Below, one piece after another: positions 1 through 8,010 of a stretch of 24,109 nucleotides of DNA. The stretch spans positions 1-24,109 of IMG/VR virus record IMGVR_UViG_3300042380_000299; one strand, 5' to 3'. The notes under the pieces were generated by a model. That model searched no databases, was not told the origin of the DNA, and was given only the letters and a program-made list of their open reading frames with translations. Origin of the DNA: a virus. How positions within the stretch are numbered: position 1 is the first letter of the stretch; the number at the start of each line of letters is the position of its first letter. Both the position numbers and the translations under genes were made by a program.

Positions 1-905
1 TTGCGACCTGTGCCTTCTACTATTACAACCCTCAGAGCCTAACAGAGAACAACCTCTACAATCGATACTGGAGGAGGACCATGGGGCAGATAAACAACGG
101 TAAGATGTTGACTGCTATGTTCAATCTAACTGAGAGCGACATCCAAAAGATGAAGCTCAATGATAAGATACGCATTGACAATTCATGGTGGAACATCAAC
201 AAGGTAATTGATTATGATGCCAATGCCAATGCATTGACTAAGGTAGAGCTCATCAGCATAGATACAGAGATTGACTTCATGCCATTCGTACCTGGATTTA
301 ACGAGCCTGGTATTGGACTGCCCAACGTTGGACCTATACAACAGGTAGGTAACAACACTGTCATCAAGCAGAAGAGTGCCTATGCTAACGTAACAGGTGA
401 GGGAGGTATGCAAGGTGATATCATTGGCAAGGGCAACGTAGTGCCTCCAGGCTTTAAGACCATGATAGTAGGCAACTGCTATGAGCAGACAACTAATGCA
501 CCATTCCTACCTACATCTGATGGTATTGTGGTGGACAACCTTGTGGTGCGTAACAGCTACAACGGTGTGCCTGTTGACAACACACCACTGAGATACACAG
601 CCAACCTAACACAGGCAGGTATAGCTGACCCTACCGCATACATCATGGAGGGTAGCTTCGGAAGTATCACATGGGTGAGGATAGCACAGGGGCAGTACTG
701 GGGATACCTTGACCAGTATGATCCACTGACTCCACTCACTGAGCTATCTGTTATGATTAGCAGTAACATCTTTGATGGGTTGATAACTGCACAATACCTA
801 CCTGCCAACCAGGTGATAGAGGTATTCACAACACAGATAGGTGTTGGTTTGGTAGACGGCTACCTCAATAGTACAACAATAATGATTTATTACTTCCCAC
901 AATAA
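1..905 (+). CDS. Distal/minor tail protein, 3' part (5' end outside window)
   Basis: The reading frame is open from the first complete codon at base 3, through an internal ATG at 81, to the TAA at 903-905. The visible part is therefore the C-terminal end of a longer gene and the ATG at 81 is probably not the real start. Residues around that ATG (NNLYNRYWRR, then LTESDIQKMKLNDKIRIDN and WWNINKVIDY) resemble the C-terminal part of long minor tail proteins in Bacteroidota phages, where a short beta-rich module follows a large baseplate-like region. The remainder is rich in Gly, Asn, Thr and Val with no membrane segment, as expected of a virion protein. It sits directly upstream of the tape measure gene and shares one base with it (TAATG). 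The tail assignment comes from context and family resemblance; the exact role is unknown. Confidence 0.6.
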   Translation, partial: ATCAFYYYNPQSLTENNLYNRYWRRTMGQINNGKMLTAMFNLTESDIQKMKLNDKIRIDNSWWNINKVIDYDANANALTKVELISIDTEIDFMPFVPGFNEPGIGLPNVGPIQQVGNNTVIKQKSAYANVTGEGGMQGDIIGKGNVVPPGFKTMIVGNCYEQTTNAPFLPTSDGIVVDNLVVRNSYNGVPVDNTPLRYTANLTQAGIADPTAYIMEGSFGSITWVRIAQGQYWGYLDQYDPLTPLTELSVMISSNIFDGLITAQYLPANQVIEVFTTQIGVGLVDGYLNSTTIMIYYFPQ

Positions 906-3163
906 TGAACACAGTAGAGATACCATTAAAAATCTCAGGACTCGCTGAGATTAAAGCAGAATTAAGAGCATTGAAGGGTGAGTTAGCTAATGCTACTGAT
1001 CCAAAAGAGATGGCTGAGTTAGCTCAAAGAGCAGGTGAGCTGAAGGATCAGATAGCTGATGCGAATGAGGCAGCCAATACTTTTGCTACTGGTTCTAAAT
1101 TTGAGCAGGTATCGAATGGATTAGGAGGGATTAAGGATAGTTTAATGAGCCTTGACTTTGCAGAGGCTAATCAAAAGGCCAAGGTATTCAGTGCAGCCCT
1201 TGGAAAAATAAACCCTGCTGAGATTAGTCAAGGGTTTAAATCTTTTACCGGAATGATTACCACCTTGGGCGGTGCTTTCATTAAGTTAGGTGCAACCATT
1301 CTCATGAACCCTATCTTTTTAATCGTGGCATTGATCACTGCCATTGTGGTAGGGATAGGACTGTTGTTAAAAAAGTTTGGCATTTTGGATGCTGTATTCA
1401 AGGCAATTATGGCACCTATCAATGCAATCATTCAAGCACTCAAAGATTTGGGTGACTGGTTAGGATTGACCAGCTTCGCTGAGGATGAGGCACATGAGGA
1501 GGAGATGGCAAGAGTTGAAGCTCAGAAAGAAGCACGTGCAGAGTTAGCTGCTGCAAGAGAAGCACAATTTAACGCAAGTCAAAAACAGTACGATAGGCAG
1601 ATAGCCTTAATGGATGCAGAGGGCAAAGATACCAAAGCATTGACTAAATTGAAAATTGAAGAGTCCATTCGATACATGACTCAAAAGAGAGAAGAACTTG
1701 CATTGGAAATTCAGGCTCAGGAGCAAATGGTAGAGAGGATAAAGTGGATGGGTAGCGTAAAAAAATCGGAACAATATAAACAACTACAAGAACAAAAAAA
1801 GCAACAGGTTGAATTAACCGAAGGGATATTAGATGCAGAAAACCAACTTAAATTAAATGAGATAAACAACGCTAAAAAAGCCTCGGATGCAGCAAAAGAG
1901 AACGCCAAGAAAGCCTCGGATGCAGCCAAGAAACGTGCAGAGGATGCAGCTAAGCGAGCAAAAGAGGAGCTTGAAAACCGTAGAAAGCTAAGAGACTTTG
2001 AGCTCTCTCAAATCAAAGACGATGCACAGCGTGAGGAGGCAATCACTCGTGAGAAATATGCACGGATGTTAACTGATTTGAAGGCTGATAAGACTAAGAG
2101 CAATGCTGAAAAATTACAATTTGAAAAGCTGTACGAACAACAGCTCAATGTTGAACTCAATAACCAGGCTGAAGCCAGGAGAAAAAAGGAGGAGGAGAAC
2201 ACGAAGAAAGCTAATGAGACTATCCTACAGCTACGCCTGGCATTGATGCCTGAAGGTGAGGCTAAGGAAAAAGCAATGCAAGATGATAAGTACCGTAAAC
2301 TGCGAGAGGCTGCCATTGCTGACACCACACTCACTGAGGAGAAGCGAAATGAGATCCTTGCATTATACGATGAGCAGAGAGCTCAGGAGGATAAGGCTAA
2401 AGAATTAGAGAAGCAGAAAGCCAAAGATGAATTTGCTAAGAAGTTTGCCTTAGAACAGATGACTCAAACAGACCAGGAGCTTGAGGCATTGAGGGTGAAG
2501 TATGAAGAGGAGCGTAAACTTGCAGAAGGTAACGCTGCTCTATTGCTTGAGCTTGAAAATAAATACACAGCCGACAGAAAAAAGATACTGGATGCTCAGG
2601 CATTGGCAGCCATTGAAGAGAAGACAAAGGAACGTGATGCCATCATTGGATTGACCAATGATATATTTGGCGGTGTGAGTAACATAGCCGGTATGATGAT
2701 CAAGGACCAGAAGAAACTTGAGAAGTTCAACAAGGCATCAGCGTTGATACAGATAGGTATTGATACAGCTAAGGCAATCAGTGCCCTGGTTGCAGCCTCT
2801 CAGGCTAACCCATTCAATGCAGCCACAGCAGGTACGGCAGGTGTTGCTCAGTTTGCGAGTGGTATCATTCAGATTGCTACCAACATAGCCAAGGCTAAGC
2901 AGATACTAACATCAGGAGGCACACCTTCAGCAGGTGGTGGAGGCGGTGCTTCAGGTGGTGGAGGTGGTGCTTCAGCATCCACTGCACAGGTAGTACCTCA
3001 AGCTGCTCAGCTATTCGGTCAAGGTAACACTGGCAATGTCTTCTCAGCAGGTGGCACATCCACTGAAAGCTCAGAGATCACATTGACAGCGGTGGTGAGT
3101 GAGACAGCCATGACATCCACACAGAATAAGATAAACAGAATTAACAAGAATGCAGAATTATGA
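905..3163 (+). CDS. Tail tape measure protein
   Basis: This 752-residue protein is the scaffold that sets tail length and is probably ejected with the DNA. Residues about 1-60 are helical. Residues about 115-180 form a long hydrophobic stretch (MNPIFLIVALITAIVVGIGL), as is usual in tape measures. Residues about 195-610 are an Ala/Lys/Glu-rich coiled coil with local KASDAAKE-type repeats near 325-345. A Gly/Ser-rich linker (GGGGGASGGGGGAS) follows near 680, and the C-terminus is short and polar. At the usual 0.15 nm per residue it would specify a tail of roughly 110 nm, suggesting a siphovirus-like particle. The ATG overlaps the previous stop by one base and the TGA overlaps the next ATG (ATGA), so translation is coupled. 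Confidence 0.85.
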   Translation: MNTVEIPLKISGLAEIKAELRALKGELANATDPKEMAELAQRAGELKDQIADANEAANTFATGSKFEQVSNGLGGIKDSLMSLDFAEANQKAKVFSAALGKINPAEISQGFKSFTGMITTLGGAFIKLGATILMNPIFLIVALITAIVVGIGLLLKKFGILDAVFKAIMAPINAIIQALKDLGDWLGLTSFAEDEAHEEEMARVEAQKEARAELAAAREAQFNASQKQYDRQIALMDAEGKDTKALTKLKIEESIRYMTQKREELALEIQAQEQMVERIKWMGSVKKSEQYKQLQEQKKQQVELTEGILDAENQLKLNEINNAKKASDAAKENAKKASDAAKKRAEDAAKRAKEELENRRKLRDFELSQIKDDAQREEAITREKYARMLTDLKADKTKSNAEKLQFEKLYEQQLNVELNNQAEARRKKEEENTKKANETILQLRLALMPEGEAKEKAMQDDKYRKLREAAIADTTLTEEKRNEILALYDEQRAQEDKAKELEKQKAKDEFAKKFALEQMTQTDQELEALRVKYEEERKLAEGNAALLLELENKYTADRKKILDAQALAAIEEKTKERDAIIGLTNDIFGGVSNIAGMMIKDQKKLEKFNKASALIQIGIDTAKAISALVAASQANPFNAATAGTAGVAQFASGIIQIATNIAKAKQILTSGGTPSAGGGGGASGGGGGASASTAQVVPQAAQLFGQGNTGNVFSAGGTSTESSEITLTAVVSETAMTSTQNKINRINKNAEL

Positions 3164-3597
3164 TAAGCCTACAATCCACCATCAATAAGATAATAGCCTT
3201 CTACAACTCTCACCTTCAGGTCAAGAAGGTGGGGTCTGACTTCAAGGAACAGATGACTAACTTCGCTACTAAGGATGAGAAGTATCCTATCGTTTTCATT
3301 GTGCCGGTATCAGTTAGCAATACTGAGAATACTAACATCTTCACCCTTGACATCTATTGCTTTGACATCATTCAAAAGGATAGGGCTAACATCATAACCA
3401 TCCTGAGTGATACGCATCAGATACTAATGGACCTGTACAATTATTTCACCTTCAGCAATGACCTCAGCATGGATGTATCAGGGATACCTTCATTCACTGC
3501 TCTGAACAATGATTTACTTGACTATGCGGCAGGGTACGTCATGACCATTACCTTGGAGGTAGATAACTGGACTGACTGCGACGTGCCACTACAATAA
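3160..3597 (+). CDS. Putative tail completion/terminator-like protein
   Basis: This 145-residue soluble alpha/beta protein starts in an ATGA overlap with the tape measure gene. It opens with an amphipathic helix (INKIIAFYNSHLQVKKVG), followed by a segment with KYPIVFIVPVS and beta strands (FTLDIYCFDII), then a helix (TILSDTHQILMDLYNYF), and ends DNWTDCDVPLQ. This pattern of a helix, a strand describing a value range, a D+ILSDTHQIL helix and a closing W-C-P recurs in small tail-completion proteins of Bacteroidota phages. I base the assignment on that recollection and on position. The head-tail joining role is inferred; the protein could be another small tail component. Confidence 0.45.
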   Translation: MISLQSTINKIIAFYNSHLQVKKVGSDFKEQMTNFATKDEKYPIVFIVPVSVSNTENTNIFTLDIYCFDIIQKDRANIITILSDTHQILMDLYNYFTFSNDLSMDVSGIPSFTALNNDLLDYAAGYVMTITLEVDNWTDCDVPLQ

Positions 3598-3614
3598 ACA
3601 TTTAGCTACGTTTC

Positions 3615-3626
3615 GACAATATAAGT
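3615..3626 (+). promoter_or_regulatory. Repeated ACAATATAAG motif before start (copy 1)
   Basis: GACAATATAAGT ends directly at the ATG at 3627. The same core occurs directly before the starts at 6077 and 23411, and as GACAATATA before 8592. The 5' flank ACATTTAGCTACG also resembles ACATTCTACG upstream of 8592. It may be a phage late promoter element or a translation-initiation enhancer. It does not match the host TAnnTTTG box. Confidence 0.35.
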
Positions 3627-4259
3627 ATGAGCATACCTAACTGGTGGGGTGATTGGAGGCAGGGGTTGACCCCTCACACTGGAGACCTACAGAGCACTGA
3701 CCTTATTGAATGTACACAGATAGTAGCAGGGCAACCTGTCAACACAGCTATCACGGGTCAGCAGATAATCAATGCAGCTTCAGGAGGTAGCAGTGATCCA
3801 AAAACTATTGGCAGTGCATATGGTACAGGTGTTACAGGACTTACTAATGCTGTAAGTGCAACTGTATTGATACCTGCCAACACTATTGTTACAACGAATA
3901 CAATATATATCAAGGCATTCATTGACAGAACTTTGGTAAGTGGTGCAGGTTCAACAGCATTTAGATTTTACACCAATACCACCAACAGCTTAACAGGTGC
4001 TACACTTCTTGGGTCAGGTGGTTCAATGGCTACTACCGTAAGGTTCCAACGATTTGAAAGGAACATATATGTGGATATTAATAACATGAACTGCTTTGCT
4101 ACAGGTACAAGTGCATCTAATGACTACACTATCAGTGCCATTAGCTTAATACCATTCAACAAGACCGTAGATAATTACCTCATCTTTACCGTTCAGCATT
4201 CATCCTCAGCCACTGATATAGCAGCATGGAAAAGAGTAATAGTACAAAAGTATGCATAG
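3627..4259 (+). CDS. Virion surface/fibre-like beta-rich protein
   Basis: This 210-residue protein is rich in Thr, Ser, Ala, Gly and Asn, with a Trp-rich N-terminus (IPNWWGDWRQG). It has short repeated beta-strand patterns and no signal peptide or coiled coil. An N-terminal piece with LQSTDLIECTQIVAGQPV followed by ITGQQIINAA resembles attachment segments of head or tail fibre proteins in Bacteroidota phages. The C-terminal half (IYVDINNMNCF, YLIFTVQHSSSATDIAAWKRVIV) looks like a jelly-roll or decoration fold. A decoration, fibre or adhesin role is inferred from composition and from its place among tail genes. It is preceded by a 29-base gap carrying the ACAATATAAG motif, so it may start its own transcript. 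Confidence 0.45.
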   Translation: MSIPNWWGDWRQGLTPHTGDLQSTDLIECTQIVAGQPVNTAITGQQIINAASGGSSDPKTIGSAYGTGVTGLTNAVSATVLIPANTIVTTNTIYIKAFIDRTLVSGAGSTAFRFYTNTTNSLTGATLLGSGGSMATTVRFQRFERNIYVDINNMNCFATGTSASNDYTISAISLIPFNKTVDNYLIFTVQHSSSATDIAAWKRVIVQKYA

Positions 4260-4389
4260 CGTAACAGTCAACGATATTACCTACACCTTCACCGAATGGG
4301 AGGAGGTTGATGAGATATACATTCATATATTCACCACTGAGGGTACCACCGTATGTATCCCAAAAGACTTGTTAGATGGCACGATATAA
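4252..4389 (+). CDS. Small acidic hypothetical protein (45 aa)
   Basis: The short frame runs from ATG 4252, inside the end of the preceding gene (8-base overlap), to TAA at 4387-4389, inside the start of the next (14-base overlap). The product is acidic and beta-prone, with TEWEEVDEIYIHIF and VCIPKDLLDG. Tight overlaps at both ends and the absence of any other coding explanation for this stretch support a real gene. I do not recognise the family; position suggests a small virion or assembly component. Confidence 0.6.
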   Translation: MHSVTVNDITYTFTEWEEVDEIYIHIFTTEGTTVCIPKDLLDGTI

Positions 4390-4828
4390 AAAGGATGGCA
4401 ATTTCTACGTCAAGTATCCTACCAGGAGAAAGATGGCAGCAATACTCAAGCGAATAATCATGAGCAAAGGGCTCTACCAGGAGGGCACATTGGTTGACTC
4501 TGTGCGTATCAATGCAAGAGTAACAGGCTTCGCTAAGCTTGAGATAGATATCATTGCCATGTATTACTTTATATTCCTAAACAATGGAGCCTATCTGTGG
4601 AATGGTGGGGTGATACCTCCATATGATATTGTGAGTGCATTCCAGGATGAGATGGTTAACCAGGGAATAACCACAGAGATATATTCTCAGTACACTGAAT
4701 GGATAACTCAAAACTACCCAATGGTGGAAGCTATTGAGGTCTTAGAAAAGGATCAGAAAATAGTATACAACTTCATACCGGTTGATCCTCCTGCAGGCTT
4801 CACTGTTGGTAGCCCATTAGATGTCTAA
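4376..4828 (+). CDS. Putative HK97 gp10-like neck/tail-joining protein
   Basis: This 150-residue protein has a basic N-terminus (MARYKKDGNFYVKYPTRRK), then a helix with KRIIMSKGLYQEGTLVDSVR. The beta segment ARVTGFAKLEIDIIAMYYFI continues into FLNNGAYLWNGG. The order helix, GLY-x-TGxLxDSI-like turn, beta strands and a YYxFLNNGA motif is reminiscent of the HK97 gp10/neck family that joins head and tail. Similarity is weak and the call is tentative. Its 3' end overlaps the convergent minus-strand gene by 12 bases. Confidence 0.35.
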   Translation: MARYKKDGNFYVKYPTRRKMAAILKRIIMSKGLYQEGTLVDSVRINARVTGFAKLEIDIIAMYYFIFLNNGAYLWNGGVIPPYDIVSAFQDEMVNQGITTEIYSQYTEWITQNYPMVEAIEVLEKDQKIVYNFIPVDPPAGFTVGSPLDV

Positions 4829-5551
4829 CTCTTTTTTCATTCCGAGCATATTGAAAACATAGTAAAGGGGTAGCCCTCCTATGGCATCGGACTTGGATAG
4901 GTCACCATTGCACAGGTTATATATCAACAGCTCCCATGACCACTTGGATGTATCCTTCTCAGGCTCAGTATCAGGGTCATCATCATCATCATCATAGCCT
5001 TCAGCAGGTTCAGGTGGTAGTGGGTCCTCGAATAGGTTGGTATATGTGCTAAGAAACTGCTCTCTAAATTTCAGAAATTCTTTGATCACACCATACACAT
5101 CTGTGACAGGTACATCCATTAGCCTCTCAGCTCTGAGCTTGCAGTCATATTCATAGGGCTCCCATACTACCTCACCCCATTCATTCTCTTTGGTTTGCCG
5201 GTACAGGATAGCACATATGTAGGGTAGGTTAATTAGGTAGTTATCGTTAAAGAAATAGTTAAGGTCAATGTATTCGTAAAGGGTGAGCTTATTGAGAGGC
5301 TTGAATATCATGCCCTCAACCTCACGCCTCCATTGACTGGATGGTTCAGCAGTGGCCCACTTGCATTGATTAATCATTTCACTGAGCTCTTCAATGTCAA
5401 GCTCATCAACATCCACATCAGTTAAGATGTAAAGGATCTCACTATTGTAGTGAATAGATCCCTGCTCTTTATCAATTTTCGCTATCTCCGTCCACTGCTC
5501 CAGTGTTACCTCCCTCCAGCTTTGGGGTAGCTTGTGCTCTGATTTTTTCAC
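4817..5551 (-). CDS. Tail assembly chaperone-like protein, downstream paralogue
   Basis: This 244-residue protein reads on the minus strand from GTG 5551. Its N-terminal segment (WREVTLEQWTEIAKI), the acidic DVDVDELDIEELSEMI block and the KLTLYEYIDL/INLPYICAILYRQ block mirror the upstream minus-strand protein (LTVEQFEKLTDF; NDVDVENFIDII; YISNILAVFFKRQ), so the two are probable paralogues. Such soluble proteins next to tape measure genes usually serve as tail assembly chaperones, which coat the tape measure before tube polymerisation. A run of six Asp and further acidic residues lies near 190-205. The GTG lies 80 bases inside the upstream gene, in the +1 (equivalently -2) frame, with no Shine-Dalgarno. 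It could be made by coupled initiation, by frameshifting at the A6 tract, or both. Confidence 0.5.
   Translation of the reverse strand: MKKSEHKLPQSWREVTLEQWTEIAKIDKEQGSIHYNSEILYILTDVDVDELDIEELSEMINQCKWATAEPSSQWRREVEGMIFKPLNKLTLYEYIDLNYFFNDNYLINLPYICAILYRQTKENEWGEVVWEPYEYDCKLRAERLMDVPVTDVYGVIKEFLKFREQFLSTYTNLFEDPLPPEPAEGYDDDDDDPDTEPEKDTSKWSWELLIYNLCNGDLSKSDAIGGLPLYYVFNMLGMKKELDI
4977..4995. repeat. (TCA)6 microsatellite encoding poly-Asp
   Basis: Six TCA repeats plus one T. On the minus strand they encode a run of six Asp residues in the downstream chaperone-like gene. Such a tract can expand or contract by whole codons without breaking the frame. Confidence 0.9.
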
Positions 5552-6035
5552 TTATAAAAGATATGTAAGGAATGCATATAGATGCAGGTAATTTTGCTAA
5601 GAATTTACTCTTGTGTTTAATATGAGCATCGGTATAGTGCTCAACAGGTCCAAGATCCTGACGTTTAAAGAACACTGCCAGGATATTACTGATATATCCC
5701 TTTTCTTTTCCGATGCTGTACTTCTCAATGAGCTTACTATCACGCACTGTCATCTTCATCTCAGCCTTATAGGTGTATCCTTCATGCTCTAAGGTATCAA
5801 CGGTGGGGTAGGTCATGTTGGGGTGCTCATTGAATTGACGAATAATATCAATAAAGTTTTCAACATCCACATCATTGAACTCATTTTCAGGTATCCCAAG
5901 GTATTCAAATATCTTCAGGTGCCTTTCAATCGGGTCAAGTGTTGTATCACTGTTAAAATCAGTTAGCTTTTCAAATTGCTCAACTGTGAGCTCAGTAATT
6001 AGGTTGGGAATTTCCCTGTCAAGTATTTTAATCAT
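5472..6035 (-). CDS. Tail assembly chaperone-like protein, upstream paralogue
   Basis: This minus-strand gene codes for 187 residues from ATG 6035 (MIKILDREIPNLITELTVEQ). The frame stays open upstream to 6092, but that extension would overlap the divergent gene at 6077 and the TATATTTG box, so 6035 is preferred. The order of motifs matches the following paralogue: LTVEQFEKL helix, FEYLGIPENEFNDVDVENFI, a GYTYKAEMKM strand, YISNILAVFF, and a C-terminal helix with acidic tail. Gene size, lack of membrane segments and position between tape measure and head genes fit a tail assembly chaperone. Only this pair in the structural block is on the minus strand, which is odd because it must be transcribed against its neighbours. 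Confidence 0.5.
   Translation of the reverse strand: MIKILDREIPNLITELTVEQFEKLTDFNSDTTLDPIERHLKIFEYLGIPENEFNDVDVENFIDIIRQFNEHPNMTYPTVDTLEHEGYTYKAEMKMTVRDSKLIEKYSIGKEKGYISNILAVFFKRQDLGPVEHYTDAHIKHKSKFLAKLPASICIPYISFISEKIRAQATPKLEGGNTGAVDGDSEN
5543..5548 (-). promoter_or_regulatory. A6 tract, candidate +1/-2 frameshift site
   Basis: On the minus strand the upstream gene reads AGT GAA AAA ATC. A tRNA-Lys on AAA can re-pair with AAA after slipping +1 or -2, which would enter the frame of the downstream gene exactly where its GTG AAA AAA TCA begins. The predicted fusion would be about 405 residues. Tail chaperone genes in many phages use programmed frameshifts; here the slip is inferred only from sequence. 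Confidence 0.3.
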
Positions 6036-6049
6036 ATGCAAATTTTGAA

Positions 6050-6057
6050 CAAATATA
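6050..6057 (-). promoter_or_regulatory. Minus-strand promoter, TATATTTG -7 box
   Basis: The 41-base gap between the divergent starts at 6035 (-) and 6077 (+) contains a perfect Bacteroidota -7 box, TATATTTG, on the minus strand, 14 bases before the minus-strand ATG. A good -33 TTTG at 19-21 bases is not visible, because a T-run occupies part of the spacer. It would drive the two chaperone-like genes. Confidence 0.45.
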
Positions 6058-6065
6058 GAAAAAAA

Positions 6066-6076
6066 ACAATATAAGC
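6066..6076 (+). promoter_or_regulatory. ACAATATAAG motif before start (copy 2)
   Basis: ACAATATAAGC directly precedes the GTG at 6077, in the same placement as before ATG 3627 and ATG 23411. Confidence 0.35.
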
Positions 6077-7027
6077 GTGACCGAGTTACCAATTTACACC
6101 ATTACCATTGATCCCGAGTATGCAGAGGGTGGTGAGGACTTAGGCATTGAGGCTATTGCCTTCACATCTAAGCCTGCCATTAAAGTAAAAGGGATGGCCT
6201 TCAATCAACAGACTAAAGCATTGGCTTTCAAAGATGGATTGAAGTACCGTATCACTGCACCTGCCATGATACCTATGGAGATTTATCGAAGGGATGACGA
6301 AACAGATGAGGAGTACATGGTTAAATTCACGGTTGAGGAGATAGATGCCATGCATTCTAAGTTCATGCAGCAGTTAGTTAACTCTGCTAAGTTCAACCTT
6401 GAGCACAACGAAGAGAAAAAAGTACCTGCCTACATTCTGGAGGCATGGTTAGTAGATAAGCCCGAGCTTGACAAAGCATATACTACCTATGGCATTGAGG
6501 TGCCTGCAGGTACGTTGATGCTAACAGCTCAGATAACTGATATTGAATACTACAATAAACTGGTTGAAGAGGACCAGGTTGGTTTCTCTATTGAGGGCTT
6601 CATGGGAATGAAACTAAAATCGAAATATAATATGCAATCACCTGATGGAGAGCACCTCATTGAGGGCAAAATCTACGTGGTCAAGGATGGCCAAGTAGTC
6701 GAAATTAAAGAAGAGGAAAAAGTCGAAGAGACAATGCCGGAGGAAGAAGTAGCAATGGCTGAGACAGTAGTTGAGGAGGAGGAAGTGGTTGAGGAAGAAA
6801 CTATGGCTGTTGATCCTGCTATGGATGCTGAGGCTGTCCTTGCAATTGTTCAGCCTATGATTGCTGAGCAAATCAATTCAGTGTTAGCTATAGTAGCTGA
6901 GCTCAAAAGTCAATTAGAGGAGGCTCTTGGAGCTGAGACTGAAGTGGAAGAGGAGACTGTTGCCATTGATGCTAAGACTATGCTTGCTGAAAATCTAAGA
7001 AAGTTTAACCAATTTAATTCTAAATAA
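6077..7027 (+). CDS. XkdF-like prohead protease with acidic scaffold-like tail
   Basis: This 316-residue protein reads from GTG 6077. Residues about 1-180 resemble the XkdF-type putative phage serine protease: SKPAIKVKGMAF near 31-42, a FNLEHN segment with His110, AWLVDKPE, YGIEVPAGTLMLTAQI, and QVGFSIEGF with Ser171. His110 and Ser171 are candidate catalytic residues. Residues about 205-245 are an extremely Glu/Val-rich stretch, and residues 250-315 are helical (AVLAIVQPMIAEQINSVLAIVAELKSQLEEAL), as in scaffolding domains. A protease fused to its scaffold directly upstream of the major capsid gene (1-base gap) is a common capsid-assembly arrangement. The start is inferred from the family-like PIYTITIDP opening and the lack of an in-frame ATG before the conserved region. 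Confidence 0.7.
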   Translation: MTELPIYTITIDPEYAEGGEDLGIEAIAFTSKPAIKVKGMAFNQQTKALAFKDGLKYRITAPAMIPMEIYRRDDETDEEYMVKFTVEEIDAMHSKFMQQLVNSAKFNLEHNEEKKVPAYILEAWLVDKPELDKAYTTYGIEVPAGTLMLTAQITDIEYYNKLVEEDQVGFSIEGFMGMKLKSKYNMQSPDGEHLIEGKIYVVKDGQVVEIKEEEKVEETMPEEEVAMAETVVEEEEVVEEETMAVDPAMDAEAVLAIVQPMIAEQINSVLAIVAELKSQLEEALGAETEVEEETVAIDAKTMLAENLRKFNQFNSK

Positions 7028-7028
7028 A

Positions 7029-7961
7029 ATGCGTAAATTAAAATTCGACCTACAAGTCGACCCAACAGCTTTATTGGCTGCAAACCCTGAGGCATTCTAC
7101 TCCGCTGCCTACTTAACGTCGGATGTACCTAACAACTTCCGTACTTTGCCTGGTGTTAAATACCAGACTAAACTTGGAACTGTAGTATTCGGTAACGTTT
7201 TACAAAGCTCCACTTGTGCATGGCCAACTCCAGGCTCAACTGATGACTTGAGTGCAGTGTTGATTGACGTTTGTGCTGTATCTGCTATGGCTCAAATCTG
7301 TCAATTTGATTTGGAGCAGTCATTCGTATCCTTGCAAATGACTAAAGGATCTAACAGCGATTTCTCTGTTGCATCTTTCATGAATTTTTACTGGGAAACT
7401 ATGGCTAAGACTGTAGCTCAAGACATCGAAAGCATCCGTTGGCAAGGTGATACAACTTCATTGAACCCTACACTTGCATTGTGTGATGGTTATGAGAAAA
7501 AGTTGACTGCTGCTGTAGGACCTGGTGGGGTTATCAACGGTGGTACTGGTACTATCAGTAACTTCACTGCTCTTGAGACTGCTATCTCTACTGCATTCGC
7601 TGCATTGCCTGCATCTGTAGCTTCCAAGACTGAGGACCTACGCATCTACCTTCCTACTCAATTGGTAAACATATACCGATTAGGAGTAGCTTCAGGTAAC
7701 ACCAATGCATACATCACTCAAGATTTGTCTTTGACTTACTTAGGTATCAAAATCGTTCAGTGCCAAGGGATGTCTAATAACACCTTTGTTATCACGTTGA
7801 AAGATAACCTTATCTATGCATTCGATGCTGAAGGAGATAGCTCTGATTTGCGTGCGGTTAACCTACGTGACACTGTTGCTGAGCCTTACATCCGTACTCG
7901 TGCGGACATGAAGATTGGCTTCCACTTTGTGAACCCTACTGAAATCGTTTTCTATTCTTAA
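7029..7961 (+). CDS. Major capsid protein
   Basis: This 310-residue protein lies immediately after the protease/scaffold gene and is followed by a strong terminator hairpin. It has features of HK97-fold capsid proteins: an N-terminal arm, a segment with ICQFDLEQSFVSLQMTKGSNSDF, a long helix with SFMNFYWETMAKTVAQDIESI (spine-like), LRIYLPTQLVNIYRL, and a C-terminal strand pair (DMKIGFHFVNPTEIVFY). Its codons shift toward a few preferred forms (GCT, ACT, TCT, GTT) compared with neighbours, consistent with very high expression. The assignment rests on position, size and codon bias more than on residue-level homology. Confidence 0.75.
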   Translation: MRKLKFDLQVDPTALLAANPEAFYSAAYLTSDVPNNFRTLPGVKYQTKLGTVVFGNVLQSSTCAWPTPGSTDDLSAVLIDVCAVSAMAQICQFDLEQSFVSLQMTKGSNSDFSVASFMNFYWETMAKTVAQDIESIRWQGDTTSLNPTLALCDGYEKKLTAAVGPGGVINGGTGTISNFTALETAISTAFAALPASVASKTEDLRIYLPTQLVNIYRLGVASGNTNAYITQDLSLTYLGIKIVQCQGMSNNTFVITLKDNLIYAFDAEGDSSDLRAVNLRDTVAEPYIRTRADMKIGFHFVNPTEIVFYS

Positions 7962-7971
7962 TAATAATCTT

Positions 7972-7996
7972 GAGCCCTCTGCAAAGGGGGCTCTTT
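7972..7996 (+). terminator. Rho-independent terminator after the capsid gene
   Basis: An 8-bp stem (GAGCCCTC / GGGGGCTC, one G-U pair) closes a TGCAAA loop and is followed by TTT. It lies 10 bases after the capsid stop. It may attenuate transcription so that capsid mRNA exceeds the downstream genes. Confidence 0.75.
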
Positions 7997-8010
7997 AATA
8001 CTCTTTAATC

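Noticed and set aside
2662-2669. TATATTTG inside the tape measure gene as a promoter
   Set aside because: Deep within a well-supported gene, with no start nearby that needs it; likely chance.
4976-4996. CRISPR or direct-repeat array
   Set aside because: The only tandem repeat there is a (TCA)6 codon run; no spaced repeats resembling CRISPR were seen anywhere in the window.
6035-6092. Longer N-terminus for the minus-strand chaperone-like gene (start at 6092)
   Set aside because: It would overlap the GTG start of the divergent protease gene and run through the TATATTTG box; the extra residues do not resemble the family start.
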